A DNA stretch of 39,478 nucleotides, from contig JAJPHH010000147.1 in assembly GCA_021325385.1 (NCBI GenBank), positions 1 through 39,478 of the forward strand. Reading direction: 5' to 3'. Origin of the DNA: Alphaproteobacteria bacterium (lineage in GTDB: Bacteria > Pseudomonadota > Alphaproteobacteria > Rhizobiales > Beijerinckiaceae). The stretch's first letter is position 1, and each line of letters starts with the position of its first letter. Positions 27,992 through 36,051 of this stretch are shown here, piece by piece. The notes beneath the pieces were generated by a model, which had not been told where the DNA came from, did no database searches, and worked only from the letters and a program-made list of their open reading frames with translations. Both the position numbers and the translations under genes were made by a program.

Positions 27992-28412
27992 CGCGACGGT
28001 CGGTGGGGTCGGCAGCCGCTCCGGCTCGCCGCCCCACCCGCAATCGGGCGCCCGGCTCCGGGCGACATGACTTGTTCCTTTCAGTTGCTCAGAGATCGAC
28101 GGAGCGGCGAATCTTCCGAATAGGCTACCCCCGCGCGACAGCGCGCGGACGCGGCACGTCGATTGAACAATACTTACGGCGGCGGCAGCGCGCGCCGGGA
28201 ACGCCGTCCGTTGGCGAGACAGCGGGTCAAAAAAAGCCGCCGCGATCTGAAGGGATCGCGGCGGCAAAAGCGGGTAGTCTGAGGGGCGCAGCTACCCGAA
28301 ACGTTGGCGCAACCGAATCGTGGCGGCTTCGACCTTGTATCCGCGCCAAATCGGATCACGCCGCGGGGGGTGCGGAAACATTATTGTCTTACGATGATGA
28401 CTGTAATTGCCG
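27992..28412. other. Intergenic region between convergent beta-helix and phasin genes
   Basis: These 421 bases separate the convergent beta-helix and phasin genes. Apart from the phasin terminator at 28229-28265, I see no convincing gene. The open frames there have no ribosome site and no recognisable protein sequence. Confidence 0.5.
28229..28265 (-). terminator. Intrinsic terminator of the phasin gene
   Basis: GCCGCCGCGATC (28236-28247) and GATCGCGGCGGC (28254-28265) form a perfect 12-base stem with a 6-base loop. On the minus strand the stem is followed directly by seven T (28235-28229). This is a textbook Rho-independent terminator pointing away from the phasin gene, about 150 bases after its stop codon. 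Confidence 0.85.
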
Positions 28413-28835
28413 CTAGCTCGCTTGCGCTTGATCGGCTTCCGCTCCGCGGCGCTCTTCGAGAGAGTTCGGCTGAACTGACGCGTACGCGGTCTCGATCGGC
28501 TTGAACGCCTCCTTTGCGAGGCGCGTATAGAGCTCGCCGAGCTTGGTCGCCTCGGCGACAAAATCTTCGTAGCTTGACTTGGCGAAGTCGGTCTGAATGC
28601 GGATCGCCATGTCCAGCGTCTTTGCGCCGAGCAGTCTCTCGAACATGCCGGTGTTTGCGGCGATCGTCTTCTTGGAAAATTCTGTTGTCTCGGCGGCGAG
28701 TTCCTGCCAGCCCCTCGTAAGCGACGTCGCCGCCTTGGCGACCGCTTCAAACTGTTGCTTGCCGAATTTCTGGAGTCCTTCAAACGTGGCATACATTCTC
28801 TTCGCCTCGCCTTGTTCCTGTTTGTCGTCGGCCAT
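28413..28835 (-). CDS. Phasin-family protein
   Basis: The predicted 140-residue protein, largely helical and without a signal peptide, matches Phasin_2-type proteins that coat polyhydroxyalkanoate granules. Characteristic segments are FGKQQFEAVAKAATSLTRGWQEL, interrupted here for length as FGKQQFEAV and RGWQELAAET, then FERLLGAKTLDMAIRI and YEDFVAEATKLGELYTRLAKEA. The start is uncertain: ATG 28835 is used, an ATG at 28874 adds 13 residues, and an ATG at 28796 has the best ribosome site (GAGGCGAAGAGA) and begins where the family homology begins. It implies PHA storage, but no synthase gene is in the window. The gene is single and ends at a strong terminator. Confidence 0.85.
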   Translation of the reverse strand: MADDKQEQGEAKRMYATFEGLQKFGKQQFEAVAKAATSLTRGWQELAAETTEFSKKTIAANTGMFERLLGAKTLDMAIRIQTDFAKSSYEDFVAEATKLGELYTRLAKEAFKPIETAYASVQPNSLEERRGAEADQAQAS

Positions 28836-29228
28836 ACTGGCCGTAATCGCCCGCTTCGACACCGCATCAAGCATCGCCGCGCAAAGCCAAGGCGTACGCG
28901 GAAATCCAACCGGCTCGGTAGGCCGCCGGCCGAGAGGGCGACGCGGCTTCGTTGGGCCTCCGAACCATCTTTGCGCTTTGCGCCGGCGGCGGCATCATCA
29001 AATGATGAACCCGAAAAGAAAAAATGCCGCAGCGTCGAAGGGCAACCGACGCTCGTGACCCGCTGAAACTACAAGCAGAAGTAGAGGCGTCGCGGCTTTC
29101 TCCTATCGCCGCCGCCCGCCCTTTGGCCAGGGGCGCGGTTTGTCCGTTGCGTCAAGAAAGAGCGGCGCGTCCATCAAAAGAGAGGGCACTTTAATCAAAC
29201 TTCAGACCGCGTTCCGGGTTGAAAGCTC
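28836..29228. other. Divergent intergenic region phasin / Crp-Fnr regulator
   Basis: These 393 bases lie between two divergent genes and should contain both promoters. A short hairpin CATCAT-CAA-ATGATG is at 28993-29007. No clear -35/-10 pair or FNR/CRP-type TTGAT-N4-ATCAA box was seen. An 18-codon open frame (29002-29058) rich in Lys and Arg was judged too short to call. Confidence 0.45.
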
Positions 29229-29993
29229 ATGCCGAGCAAAAGTATGGAGCTGGCTTTCGAATTGCTTCTCGCCAAGGCGGCGCAGCACGCGACGCTCCTC
29301 GCGGCTGATCGAGCGGCGCTTCTCGACTTGATGCCCCGGAGCCGGCCTGTGGCCGCCGGAGAAGACATCGTTCGCCAGGGTGATCGGCCTGATACGGCTG
29401 TCATAGTTCTGAGCGGAATGCTCGGCCGTTACCAGACGCTTGAAACGGGCGACCGCCAATACATCTCCTTCCATATTACGGGAGACATGCCCGATATTCA
29501 GTCGCTCTTCTTGAGCACTATGGACCACTCTGTCTGCGCCATAAATGGCGCCGAGATTGCGGCGGTTCCGCATAAGCAGTTGATACCTCTCATCGTCAGC
29601 CGACCAGCTGTCGGTTTCGCCTTTTGGAGGGTGACATTGGTGGATGCGGCTATTTTCCGCCAGGCCGTAACCAATGTTGGAGCGCGAAGTCACTTGGCTC
29701 GCCTCGCTCATTTTTTCTGCGAGCAATACACGCGTGCGGACGATGCTGGATTGGCCGTGGAAAAGAGTTGCGATTTGCCGTTAAGCCAGGGCCAAATTGG
29801 GCAAGCGCTCGGCATGGCCGCAATTTCCGTGAACCGGGCGGTGCAAGCGCTGCGAAAGGACGACCTGGCGACGTTGCGGGCAGGAAAACTGGAAATCCGC
29901 GACTGGCGGGGCCTGGCGCGCGTGGCGGAATTCGATCCCACATACCTGCACCTCACCAAAGAGGCTGAGCTGTCAAAGATGGCGTTTAAATAA
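29229..29993 (+). CDS. Crp/Fnr-family transcriptional regulator
   Basis: The 254-residue cytoplasmic protein has an N-terminal cyclic-nucleotide-binding-like beta-barrel (about 30-140; GEDIVRQGDRPDTAVIVLSGML is typical, quoted only in part as VRQGDRPD). A C-terminal Crp-type helix-turn-helix (about 175-235) contains LSQGQIGQALGMAAISVNRA. It has none of the N-terminal cysteines that hold the FNR iron-sulphur cluster, and no clear cAMP-binding residues. It thus resembles the many Crp/Fnr regulators of unknown signal in rhizobia and relatives. It is divergent from the phasin gene, but a regulatory link to it is unproven. No strong ribosome site precedes the ATG. Confidence 0.88.
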   Translation: MPSKSMELAFELLLAKAAQHATLLAADRAALLDLMPRSRPVAAGEDIVRQGDRPDTAVIVLSGMLGRYQTLETGDRQYISFHITGDMPDIQSLFLSTMDHSVCAINGAEIAAVPHKQLIPLIVSRPAVGFAFWRVTLVDAAIFRQAVTNVGARSHLARLAHFFCEQYTRADDAGLAVEKSCDLPLSQGQIGQALGMAAISVNRAVQALRKDDLATLRAGKLEIRDWRGLARVAEFDPTYLHLTKEAELSKMAFK

Positions 29994-30191
29994 CGGCGAG
30001 ACATCGCACGCAGGCAGCGAGTCGCGTGAACGAATGTACCGGCCGCTGGAAACATGGGCGCGTGGCGCGCGATGGCGAAAGCTCGGCGGAGGCCGGGCAT
30101 CGGGACGCGGATTTAGACGCGATCTCAAAATGAACATGAGCTGGCTTGCGGCGTTACTTACCGAAGCAATTTCGAAACATGGCGATCCTCT

Positions 30192-30446
30192 ATGGCTCGG
30201 AACCTGCCGTCTGATAAGCGTGAAACGAGCAAGCTTGCTGAGCTTGCCGCGACGACTCTGGCGAACATGAAACTGATCGAAGGGCGCTTGTCTCGCCATG
30301 CCGCGGCCCGAGAGCTCGCCGAGCGTCTCGTCGACAGGTTGATTGCGGACGCCGGCGAGGCGAGGCTCACCGCCGCGTCTGATGGCCTCGGCCAGAACTG
30401 TCATCGAGCCAAGCGACGTCCGCGCGAATTGGCGCCGCTGCTCTAA
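30192..30446 (+). CDS. Hypothetical small protein, possible gene
   Basis: An 84-codon frame encodes a charged, probably helical protein, for example KLAELAATTLANMKLIEGRL and then ARELAERLVDRLIADAGEA. It has codon use like neighbouring genes over residues 10-60. There is no clear ribosome site, no known family and no neighbour linkage. The last 25 residues look less protein-like (CHRAKRRPREL), so the frame may be a decayed gene or chance. Confidence 0.35.
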   Translation: MARNLPSDKRETSKLAELAATTLANMKLIEGRLSRHAAARELAERLVDRLIADAGEARLTAASDGLGQNCHRAKRRPRELAPLL

Positions 30447-30585
30447 ACCGCGTCTCGCTTCCGCGATGAGCGATGACAAGTATTTTACCGGCGACTCGCC
30501 AATTGAGATCCCGGTATGGCGGTCCTGCTCGGGCGGAAGGCGACGGGCCGCTCTGAAGCATTGCATTATGATTTTGCGGGGTTTT

Positions 30586-30978
30586 TCATCCACGGCCGCC
30601 GACATGTCGGCGCACGCTGAATACCGCCAGGCGGGCTATTGCCCGTAGCCACCATTCATCCGGCGTCACCGAATGAGATCCGCCGGGTCGCGCCGCCGCT
30701 GGCTCAAGTTCAGGGGCTTCGCCCTCGATCTGGAGGAGACCGAGCAGACGCTCGCGCGCGCATTGCGCCTCGATGGCCCCTGTCTCTTGAGCAGCGCACG
30801 CCGCGCTGAGCCAAATTTGTTTGCTATTGTCGCTTGCCGCGCCCGCCACTTCCAAAGCGCTCGCGGCAAGTTCATGGGCGTCGGCAGCGTGATCCTGGCT
30901 CTGCAAACATTCGCGCAGGTGGCGCTGCTGGATCGTCGCGTCCATATCCGCGATTTCGATTGTGGACCCGGGCGACAT
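30586..30978 (-). CDS. Hypothetical protein, possible gene
   Basis: A 130-codon minus-strand frame from ATG 30978 (MSPGSTIEIADMDATIQQRH) encodes an alanine-rich, probably helical soluble protein with several cysteines. I do not recognise it. AAGG lies directly before the ATG, too close for a normal ribosome site. The frame stays open 16 codons further upstream. It is reported because it is the longest plausible frame in an otherwise empty region. Confidence 0.35.
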   Translation of the reverse strand: MSPGSTIEIADMDATIQQRHLRECLQSQDHAADAHELAASALEVAGAASDNSKQIWLSAACAAQETGAIEAQCARERLLGLLQIEGEAPELEPAAARPGGSHSVTPDEWWLRAIARLAVFSVRRHVGGRG

Positions 30979-31459
30979 CCTTCGCTCGACCCCTTGCCGC
31001 CGTATTAAAATTCGCCTTCCGATCAACGGGCATGGTTAACCAATCGACCCGGCTGACTCGATCCGCCGAGCGTTTCTCCACCAGACGCTGGCCTGGCGGC
31101 CCGAGGCCGGGGCGGCGCCTCCGTCCCGCCTTCGGCGGCGATACTCTGCGGGGCAGGCGAAAGCGCCGCTGCCTGCGCTCATTTAGGCGGCGCGAGCAAA
31201 CCGTGAGCGGGCTGAAAGCGCGCGACGTTTCAACAGTAAACGAGGGCGGCGCAGAAGTACCTACGTAATCTTCAGGAAACGATTGTTGCTCAAACGGTTA
31301 ATTCAATATCTTGAAAGGGATGCATTAAGAGCGGCGGCGCGCAAGACCCTCGGGAAACCTTGGGGTTAACCATAAAATAGCCCAATATCGGTCTCGGCTT
31401 CGCTCGAATCGGCCGCAAACTGCCCGCGGGGTTTACATACTCCCAAGGAGAAAAATGAA

Positions 31460-33238
31460 ATGACCATGGGGCCTCAAAGCAACTTGTCGGCGCCGGCCGG
31501 CTACACTTCGAGCGATTTGGTATTCAACGACAACTTCTCTGGCTCAACTCTCGACGGGAGCTGGAATCCCTACATCACCAGCAACGCCGCAAATGGATGG
31601 CCTTGGAACGACAACGGGTCAGGCGGTTCGGGGCCTGGCGGCCAATATGACGCCGATTATGATTTGCCCAGCCAGATTTCTGTGAATGGAGGTCTGACCC
31701 TTACCGCAATTCGGCAGAGCGTGAATGGCGTCAATGGCGGCGTCGCCACGAACTATCCGATCACTTCTGGTTACGTTTCAAGCTACGGCAAGTTCGAGTT
31801 CGCGGGCGGTTATCTCCAGATCAGTATGAAGGCGCCCAGCGGCGACGGTGCGTGGCCCTCTCTGTGGATGCTGCCAGGCTCAAGCGCCGGCAAAGTCGGC
31901 GATAATTACGAAATCGACCTGCAAGAAGGCGGGTTCACCGCGCCGGGCTCGTCCAATGCGAACAACAATATGGGGTATCATTTGCATACGCCCGCTGGCA
32001 CGTTTGGCGGCGTCGTCAATACAGGCGTCGACCTCACGGCAGGGTATAATACTTATGGGCTGGACTGGGAGCCCGGGAAATCCATCACCTGGTATCTGAA
32101 CGGCGTTCAAATCGGTCAGATCACCAGCGCGCAGGCGCCGATTCCCACCGAGCCCATGGAAGTGCTCATGGGCAACGAAGTGGCGAATTCGAACGCTTCG
32201 GGCTGGCACACCGTTTTGGACAGTTCGACGCCAAATTCGATGGCGATGCAGATCGGCGACGTCCAATTGTATCAAAAGGCTGGCAGCGGCGACTCGCTGC
32301 TGGGCGGAAACGTCACAAAATCCTCTATCGTGACCCACACCGCGCCGACGCTTACCATTGCCGACCCTTCCGTCTCAGTCAGTCCGGGCGGACAAGCCGC
32401 ATTGGGGATTGGCGTTTCCATTCCCAACGCCGGAGACACGGTTACCGTTTCGATCACCGGCCTTCCTAAATACGAGACGATCACCGACAATCTCGACCAC
32501 AAGACCTTCAGCGGAAGCTCGGTGAGTTTGACCGCGGCCGAAGTCAATAGCGGACTGACGCTGAAATCGAATTACCACGGCGGCGGTCATCCGACGGCGA
32601 CGCTGACAGTCACGGCGACGGACGTGACGACATCGATGTCCAGTTCGCCGCAGACGCTGACAATTGTCGATCCGCCAGCGCCGCCCACGGCTTTTGATCC
32701 GTCGACGCCGCCGGCGCCTCCCAAGGCTTTTGATCCGCCGACGCCGCCGGCGCCTCCCAAGGCTATCGATCCGTCAGGATCGCCCACGCCTCCCACGGCC
32801 ATCGATCCGTCGGGATCGCCGGCGCCTCCCACGGCTCTTGATCCATCGGCGCCGCCAGCGCCTCCCACTGCCTTTGACCCGTCAGCCACAGGCGGTCGGT
32901 TAGGCTTGGCATCCGGATTGGAAGCCCGATCGGCCACGTTCGCCGCGTCCTCGCGACAAGTCGGCAGCCCGTTCGACGTCAACCAGTTGCTGAACCATGC
33001 CGAATTCGAAGGCGGGACCACGAGCGTGGGCAGCACGGCGGCCTGGAGCGCGGGATCGGGCCAAGGTCGCAGCGGAGGGGACGGTCTGGCCGCGAGCGCG
33101 AGCGCAAGAAACCTCCTCTTGCTCAATCAATTGATGGCGGGGAGTTTCGGGGAGGCTCAACGATTCGGCCAAGGCCTAACCGCGTCGTCCGGTTCATCGC
33201 AGCAACTCGAGCAGTTTCTCGCCAAAGCGACCCGTTAA
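31460..33238 (+). CDS. Leaderless family-16 glycoside hydrolase, probable type I secretion substrate
   Basis: The 592-residue protein starts at ATG 31460 behind AAGGAG. There is no signal peptide. A GH16 beta-jelly-roll domain (about 15-275) has the catalytic motif E151-I-D153-L-Q-E156, with Glu151 the expected nucleophile and Glu156 the acid/base. GH16 enzymes cut beta-1,3/1,4-glucans, and rhizobial relatives such as ExsH trim succinoglycan. An Ig-like region (about 290-400) is of the kind found in large surface proteins. Six 12-residue proline-rich repeats (405-476) and a C-terminal tail with two similar N-Q-L-L-N-H / N-Q-L-M-A segments follow. The tail has no RTX calcium repeats (GGxGxDxxx). 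The adjacent HlyB and HlyD genes make export by type I secretion likely; the substrate is probably the cell's own or another exopolysaccharide. Confidence 0.9.
   Translation: MTMGPQSNLSAPAGYTSSDLVFNDNFSGSTLDGSWNPYITSNAANGWPWNDNGSGGSGPGGQYDADYDLPSQISVNGGLTLTAIRQSVNGVNGGVATNYPITSGYVSSYGKFEFAGGYLQISMKAPSGDGAWPSLWMLPGSSAGKVGDNYEIDLQEGGFTAPGSSNANNNMGYHLHTPAGTFGGVVNTGVDLTAGYNTYGLDWEPGKSITWYLNGVQIGQITSAQAPIPTEPMEVLMGNEVANSNASGWHTVLDSSTPNSMAMQIGDVQLYQKAGSGDSLLGGNVTKSSIVTHTAPTLTIADPSVSVSPGGQAALGIGVSIPNAGDTVTVSITGLPKYETITDNLDHKTFSGSSVSLTAAEVNSGLTLKSNYHGGGHPTATLTVTATDVTTSMSSSPQTLTIVDPPAPPTAFDPSTPPAPPKAFDPPTPPAPPKAIDPSGSPTPPTAIDPSGSPAPPTALDPSAPPAPPTAFDPSATGGRLGLASGLEARSATFAASSRQVGSPFDVNQLLNHAEFEGGTTSVGSTAAWSAGSGQGRSGGDGLAASASARNLLLLNQLMAGSFGEAQRFGQGLTASSGSSQQLEQFLAKATR
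32672..32887 (+). repeat. Six tandem 36-base repeats encoding a proline-rich linker
   Basis: Six units of 36 bases encode variants of PPAPPTAFDPSA: positions 1-2 are PP or SP, position 6 is T or K, position 8 is F, I or L. The units lie between the Ig-like region and the C-terminal tail of the glycoside hydrolase. Nucleotide similarity between units is high, suggesting recent duplication and a possible length difference between strains. The repeats should form an extended linker. Confidence 0.9.
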
Positions 33239-33289
33239 AGCGTAACGGATCGGCGTAGAAGCGGCCATCGAGCGAAACGATTGATAGCA

Positions 33290-33324
33290 GTGGCGGGCGG
33301 CGCGCTTTGCGCACGGCCCGCCAC
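33290..33324 (+). other. Stem-loop between cargo and transporter genes
   Basis: GTGGCGGGC (33290-33298) pairs with GCCCGCCAC (33316-33324), and an inner GCGC pair is also possible around a T-rich loop. It lies 52 bases after the hydrolase stop and 30 bases before the transporter start. No T-run follows directly (ATATACGAAAAAATTTT). It may reduce read-through or protect the upstream mRNA so that cargo exceeds transporter. Confidence 0.6.
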
Positions 33325-33354
33325 ATATACGAAAAAATTTTGGGGCATTCGAGA

Positions 33355-36051
33355 ATGCAATCAGGGGCGCGCGATAGCTTCGCGCCGGACTCGGGCTGTC
33401 TTGCCCTGGCCTTGTTGCTGCGCCTGCACGGGCTGCCGATGACGCCTGAAGAGATTCGCCGGCGCTCCGGAAAGGCGGCGGTCGACATCGCGGAGATGCT
33501 TGGCTGCGGCAAGGCGATGGGACTGAAGACGCGTTCGCGCGTGAGCAACTGGACGGGCTTGTCGCTTGCTCCGTTGCCTGCGATCGCGCCGACGCGCGCC
33601 GGCGGGTTCTTGCTCCCGGTGAAGCTGATCGAGGATCGAATCCTCGTCGCCGATCCGGCTTCCCGCCGGACTGAATACCTCTCGCGCGCCGACTTTGAGG
33701 CGCTCTGGGATGGTCGCCTCCTGATACTCGACAAAACCGGTTCGTGGCTTGATTCCGCGCTCAGGCGCCTCAGGTCGTCTTTTCAGGTTGCTCGGACCCG
33801 GATCCTCGGCGCGCTCGCCGGGCCTTTGGCAAAAGCTGCGGCGCGCATCCGCCGTCCGGCTGGGCGAAGCTCGGATACTGGGCCGCAATTCGCGGGATCG
33901 GCGGTCGCTTCCGATTGCGACGCCCAATCCGCAGCCGACGAGTCGGCGCTCGTCTCGCTGACGATCTTGCTGCGCTGTCATGGCGTCGGGGTCGAGCCGG
34001 AGCAGATTCGTCACCGGGTCGGCGCCGCTCATATCGGCGTCGTCGAAATGCTCCGCTGCGCCAAGGATATGGGCCTCAAGGCGCGCGTCGTCTCGACACG
34101 CTGGGAGCGGCTCGCCAGTACGCCCCTTCCCGGCATCGCCATGCTCCGCGACGGCGGTTTCTCCGTCCTAGGCAAAGCGGCCGAGGATAAGGTTCTCGTG
34201 CAGCATCCCGCTGCGCCGCGGCCCGAAACCATGACGCGGGCGCAGTTCGAGGCGATCTGGACCGGCGGCCTGGTTCTGATGTCGCGCCGTACGGCTCTGT
34301 CGGATGTTTCGCGCCGCTTCGACATCAGTTGGTTCCTCGGGGCCGTGCACAAATATCGCCGCATGCTCGCCGAGGTGCTCGCGGCGTCGTTCTTTCTGCA
34401 ACTCTTCGCGCTCGTGTCGCCGCTCTTCTTTCAGGTCGTCATCGACAAAGTGCTCGTGCATCGCAGTATGAGCACGCTCGACGTCCTGGTTGCCGGACTG
34501 GTTGGGATCGGAGTTTCCGAAGCGGTGCTTGGAACCCTACGGACCTACTTGTTCGCGCACACGACGAACCGTATCGACGTCGAGCTGGGCGCTCGATTGT
34601 TTCGCCACCTGTTGTCGTTGCCGGTGGCCTACTTTCAGTCGCGGCGGGTCGGCGATTCGGTCGCGCGGGTGCGAGAGCTGGAGAATATCCGCCAATTCAT
34701 CACCGGGTCGGCTCTCACGCTCGTCATCGACCTCGTCTTCACCGCCGTCTTCCTCGCGGTGATGCTTTACTACTCGCCGCTTTTGACGGTCGTGGCTATC
34801 GCTGCTTTCCCGCTCTATATCGGGATTTCACTTGGCTTGACCCCTCTCTTTCGCCGCCGGCTCGATGAAAAATTCCGGCGCGGCGCCGAGAACCAGGCGT
34901 TTCTGGTTGAAAGCGTGACCGGCATCGAGACGGTCAAAGCCATGGCGATCGAACCCCAGATGCAGCGTCGGTGGGAGGAGCAACTCGCCGGCTATGTGTC
35001 GGCAAGTTTTCGGGTCATGAGCTTAAACAACATGGCGAGCGAGGCGGTGCAGCTCGTCAACAAGCTGGTGATCGCGGCGACGCTCTATTTCGGGGCCAAG
35101 CTCGTTGTCGGCGGCGCGTTGAGCGTAGGCGAACTCGTCGCGTTCAACATGCTGTCCAGCCGCGTCAGCGCGCCGGTATTGCGACTGGCGCAGGTTTGGC
35201 AGGATTTTCAGCAAGCTCGCCTTTCGGTGGAGCGGCTGGGAGACGTGCTCAATACGATGCCGGAACCGACGATAAGCGCCAACCGCGCCGCGCTTCCCGC
35301 CATTCAGGGTCGAGTTACTTTCGAACATGTCACGTTCCGATATCGAATCGACGCGCCCGAGACTCTGCACGACGTGTCTTTCGATGCGCCGCCCGGCCAA
35401 GTCGTCGGAATCGTCGGTTCGTCCGGCTCCGGCAAGAGCACGCTCGCCAAGCTGATCCAGCGCCTCTATGTTCCGGAAAGCGGGCGCGTCCTGGTCGATG
35501 GGGTTGACCTCGCTCTTGCCGATCATGCTTGGTTGCGGCGCCAGATCGGCGTGGTGCTTCAGGAGAGTATTCTTTTCAACGGAACGATCCGCGAGAATAT
35601 CGCGCTCGCCGATCCAAGCATTCCCATGGAGCGCGTCATGGCTGCGGCCTCCCTCGCCGGCGCTCATGAGTTCATCCTGGGCCTGCCGGAAGGCTATGAC
35701 ACGATCGTCGGCGAACGCGGAGGCAGCCTGTCCGGCGGCCAGCGCCAGCGCGTCGCCGTGGCGCGCGCGCTGATCTCCGACCCGCGCATTCTGATCTTCG
35801 ACGAAGCGACCAGCGCTTTGGACTATGAAAGCGAGCGAGTCATCCAACAGAACATGAGACGGATCGCCGCCCGGCGAACCGTGTTCATCATCGCGCATCG
35901 ATTATCGACGGTCCGCCAGGCCGATCGTATCATCACGCTCGAACGCGGCCGCATAGTCGAGGACGGCACTCATGAAGAGCTGATCCGATCGCATGGTCGG
36001 TACGCGCAATTGCATTTCCTCCAAGCGGGGCTCCATGGCGTCCGCGGATAA
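33355..36051 (+). CDS. HlyB-type type I secretion ABC transporter with tandem C39-like domains
   Basis: The protein has 898 residues, against about 707 for E. coli HlyB. The ATG start (MQSGARDSF) is preferred over a TTG 48 bases earlier. Two successive C39-like domains are seen: the first at about 10-125 (PDSGCLALALLLRLHG ... ADFEALWDGRLLIL), the second at about 194-309 (ADESALVSLTILLRCHG ... AQFEAIWTGGLVLM). Neither has the catalytic Cys in the DCG position of true C39 peptidases, so both resemble the inactive CLD of HlyB, which binds unfolded cargo. The membrane domain follows (about 323-600; LFALVSPLFFQVVIDKVLVH). The ATPase domain has Walker A GSSGSGKST, signature LSGGQRQRVAVA and Walker B LIFDEATSALD. 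It overlaps the HlyD gene by 17 bases. Cargo is presumably the upstream glycoside hydrolase. Confidence 0.93.
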   Translation: MQSGARDSFAPDSGCLALALLLRLHGLPMTPEEIRRRSGKAAVDIAEMLGCGKAMGLKTRSRVSNWTGLSLAPLPAIAPTRAGGFLLPVKLIEDRILVADPASRRTEYLSRADFEALWDGRLLILDKTGSWLDSALRRLRSSFQVARTRILGALAGPLAKAAARIRRPAGRSSDTGPQFAGSAVASDCDAQSAADESALVSLTILLRCHGVGVEPEQIRHRVGAAHIGVVEMLRCAKDMGLKARVVSTRWERLASTPLPGIAMLRDGGFSVLGKAAEDKVLVQHPAAPRPETMTRAQFEAIWTGGLVLMSRRTALSDVSRRFDISWFLGAVHKYRRMLAEVLAASFFLQLFALVSPLFFQVVIDKVLVHRSMSTLDVLVAGLVGIGVSEAVLGTLRTYLFAHTTNRIDVELGARLFRHLLSLPVAYFQSRRVGDSVARVRELENIRQFITGSALTLVIDLVFTAVFLAVMLYYSPLLTVVAIAAFPLYIGISLGLTPLFRRRLDEKFRRGAENQAFLVESVTGIETVKAMAIEPQMQRRWEEQLAGYVSASFRVMSLNNMASEAVQLVNKLVIAATLYFGAKLVVGGALSVGELVAFNMLSSRVSAPVLRLAQVWQDFQQARLSVERLGDVLNTMPEPTISANRAALPAIQGRVTFEHVTFRYRIDAPETLHDVSFDAPPGQVVGIVGSSGSGKSTLAKLIQRLYVPESGRVLVDGVDLALADHAWLRRQIGVVLQESILFNGTIRENIALADPSIPMERVMAAASLAGAHEFILGLPEGYDTIVGERGGSLSGGQRQRVAVARALISDPRILIFDEATSALDYESERVIQQNMRRIAARRTVFIIAHRLSTVRQADRIITLERGRIVEDGTHEELIRSHGRYAQLHFLQAGLHGVRG

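Larger units (their letters stand above)
29994..31459. other. 1.46 kb region without a confident gene
   Basis: Between the Crp/Fnr gene and the glycoside hydrolase gene there is no recognisable protein-coding gene on either strand. Two weak candidates (30192-30446 plus, 30586-30978 minus) are listed separately. From about 31260 the sequence becomes more AT-rich and probably carries the promoter of the secretion locus. No tRNA, repeat array or insertion sequence was seen. Confidence 0.5.

Noticed and set aside
29002-29058. 18-codon basic micro-ORF in the phasin/Crp-Fnr gap
   Set aside because: Too short, no ribosome site, and explained by a local A-rich stretch.
30034-30270. Possible frameshifted gene joining an MNMSWLAAL frame with the 84-codon frame
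   Set aside because: No homologue is known to me to support joining the frames; the idea rests only on proximity.
32672-32887. Repeat block considered as a CRISPR array
   Set aside because: The units are contiguous, in frame and code for a proline-rich linker; there are no spacers.
33307-33354. TTG start adding 16 residues to the type I transporter
   Set aside because: It lies inside the stem-loop, lacks a ribosome site, and the family homology starts after the ATG.
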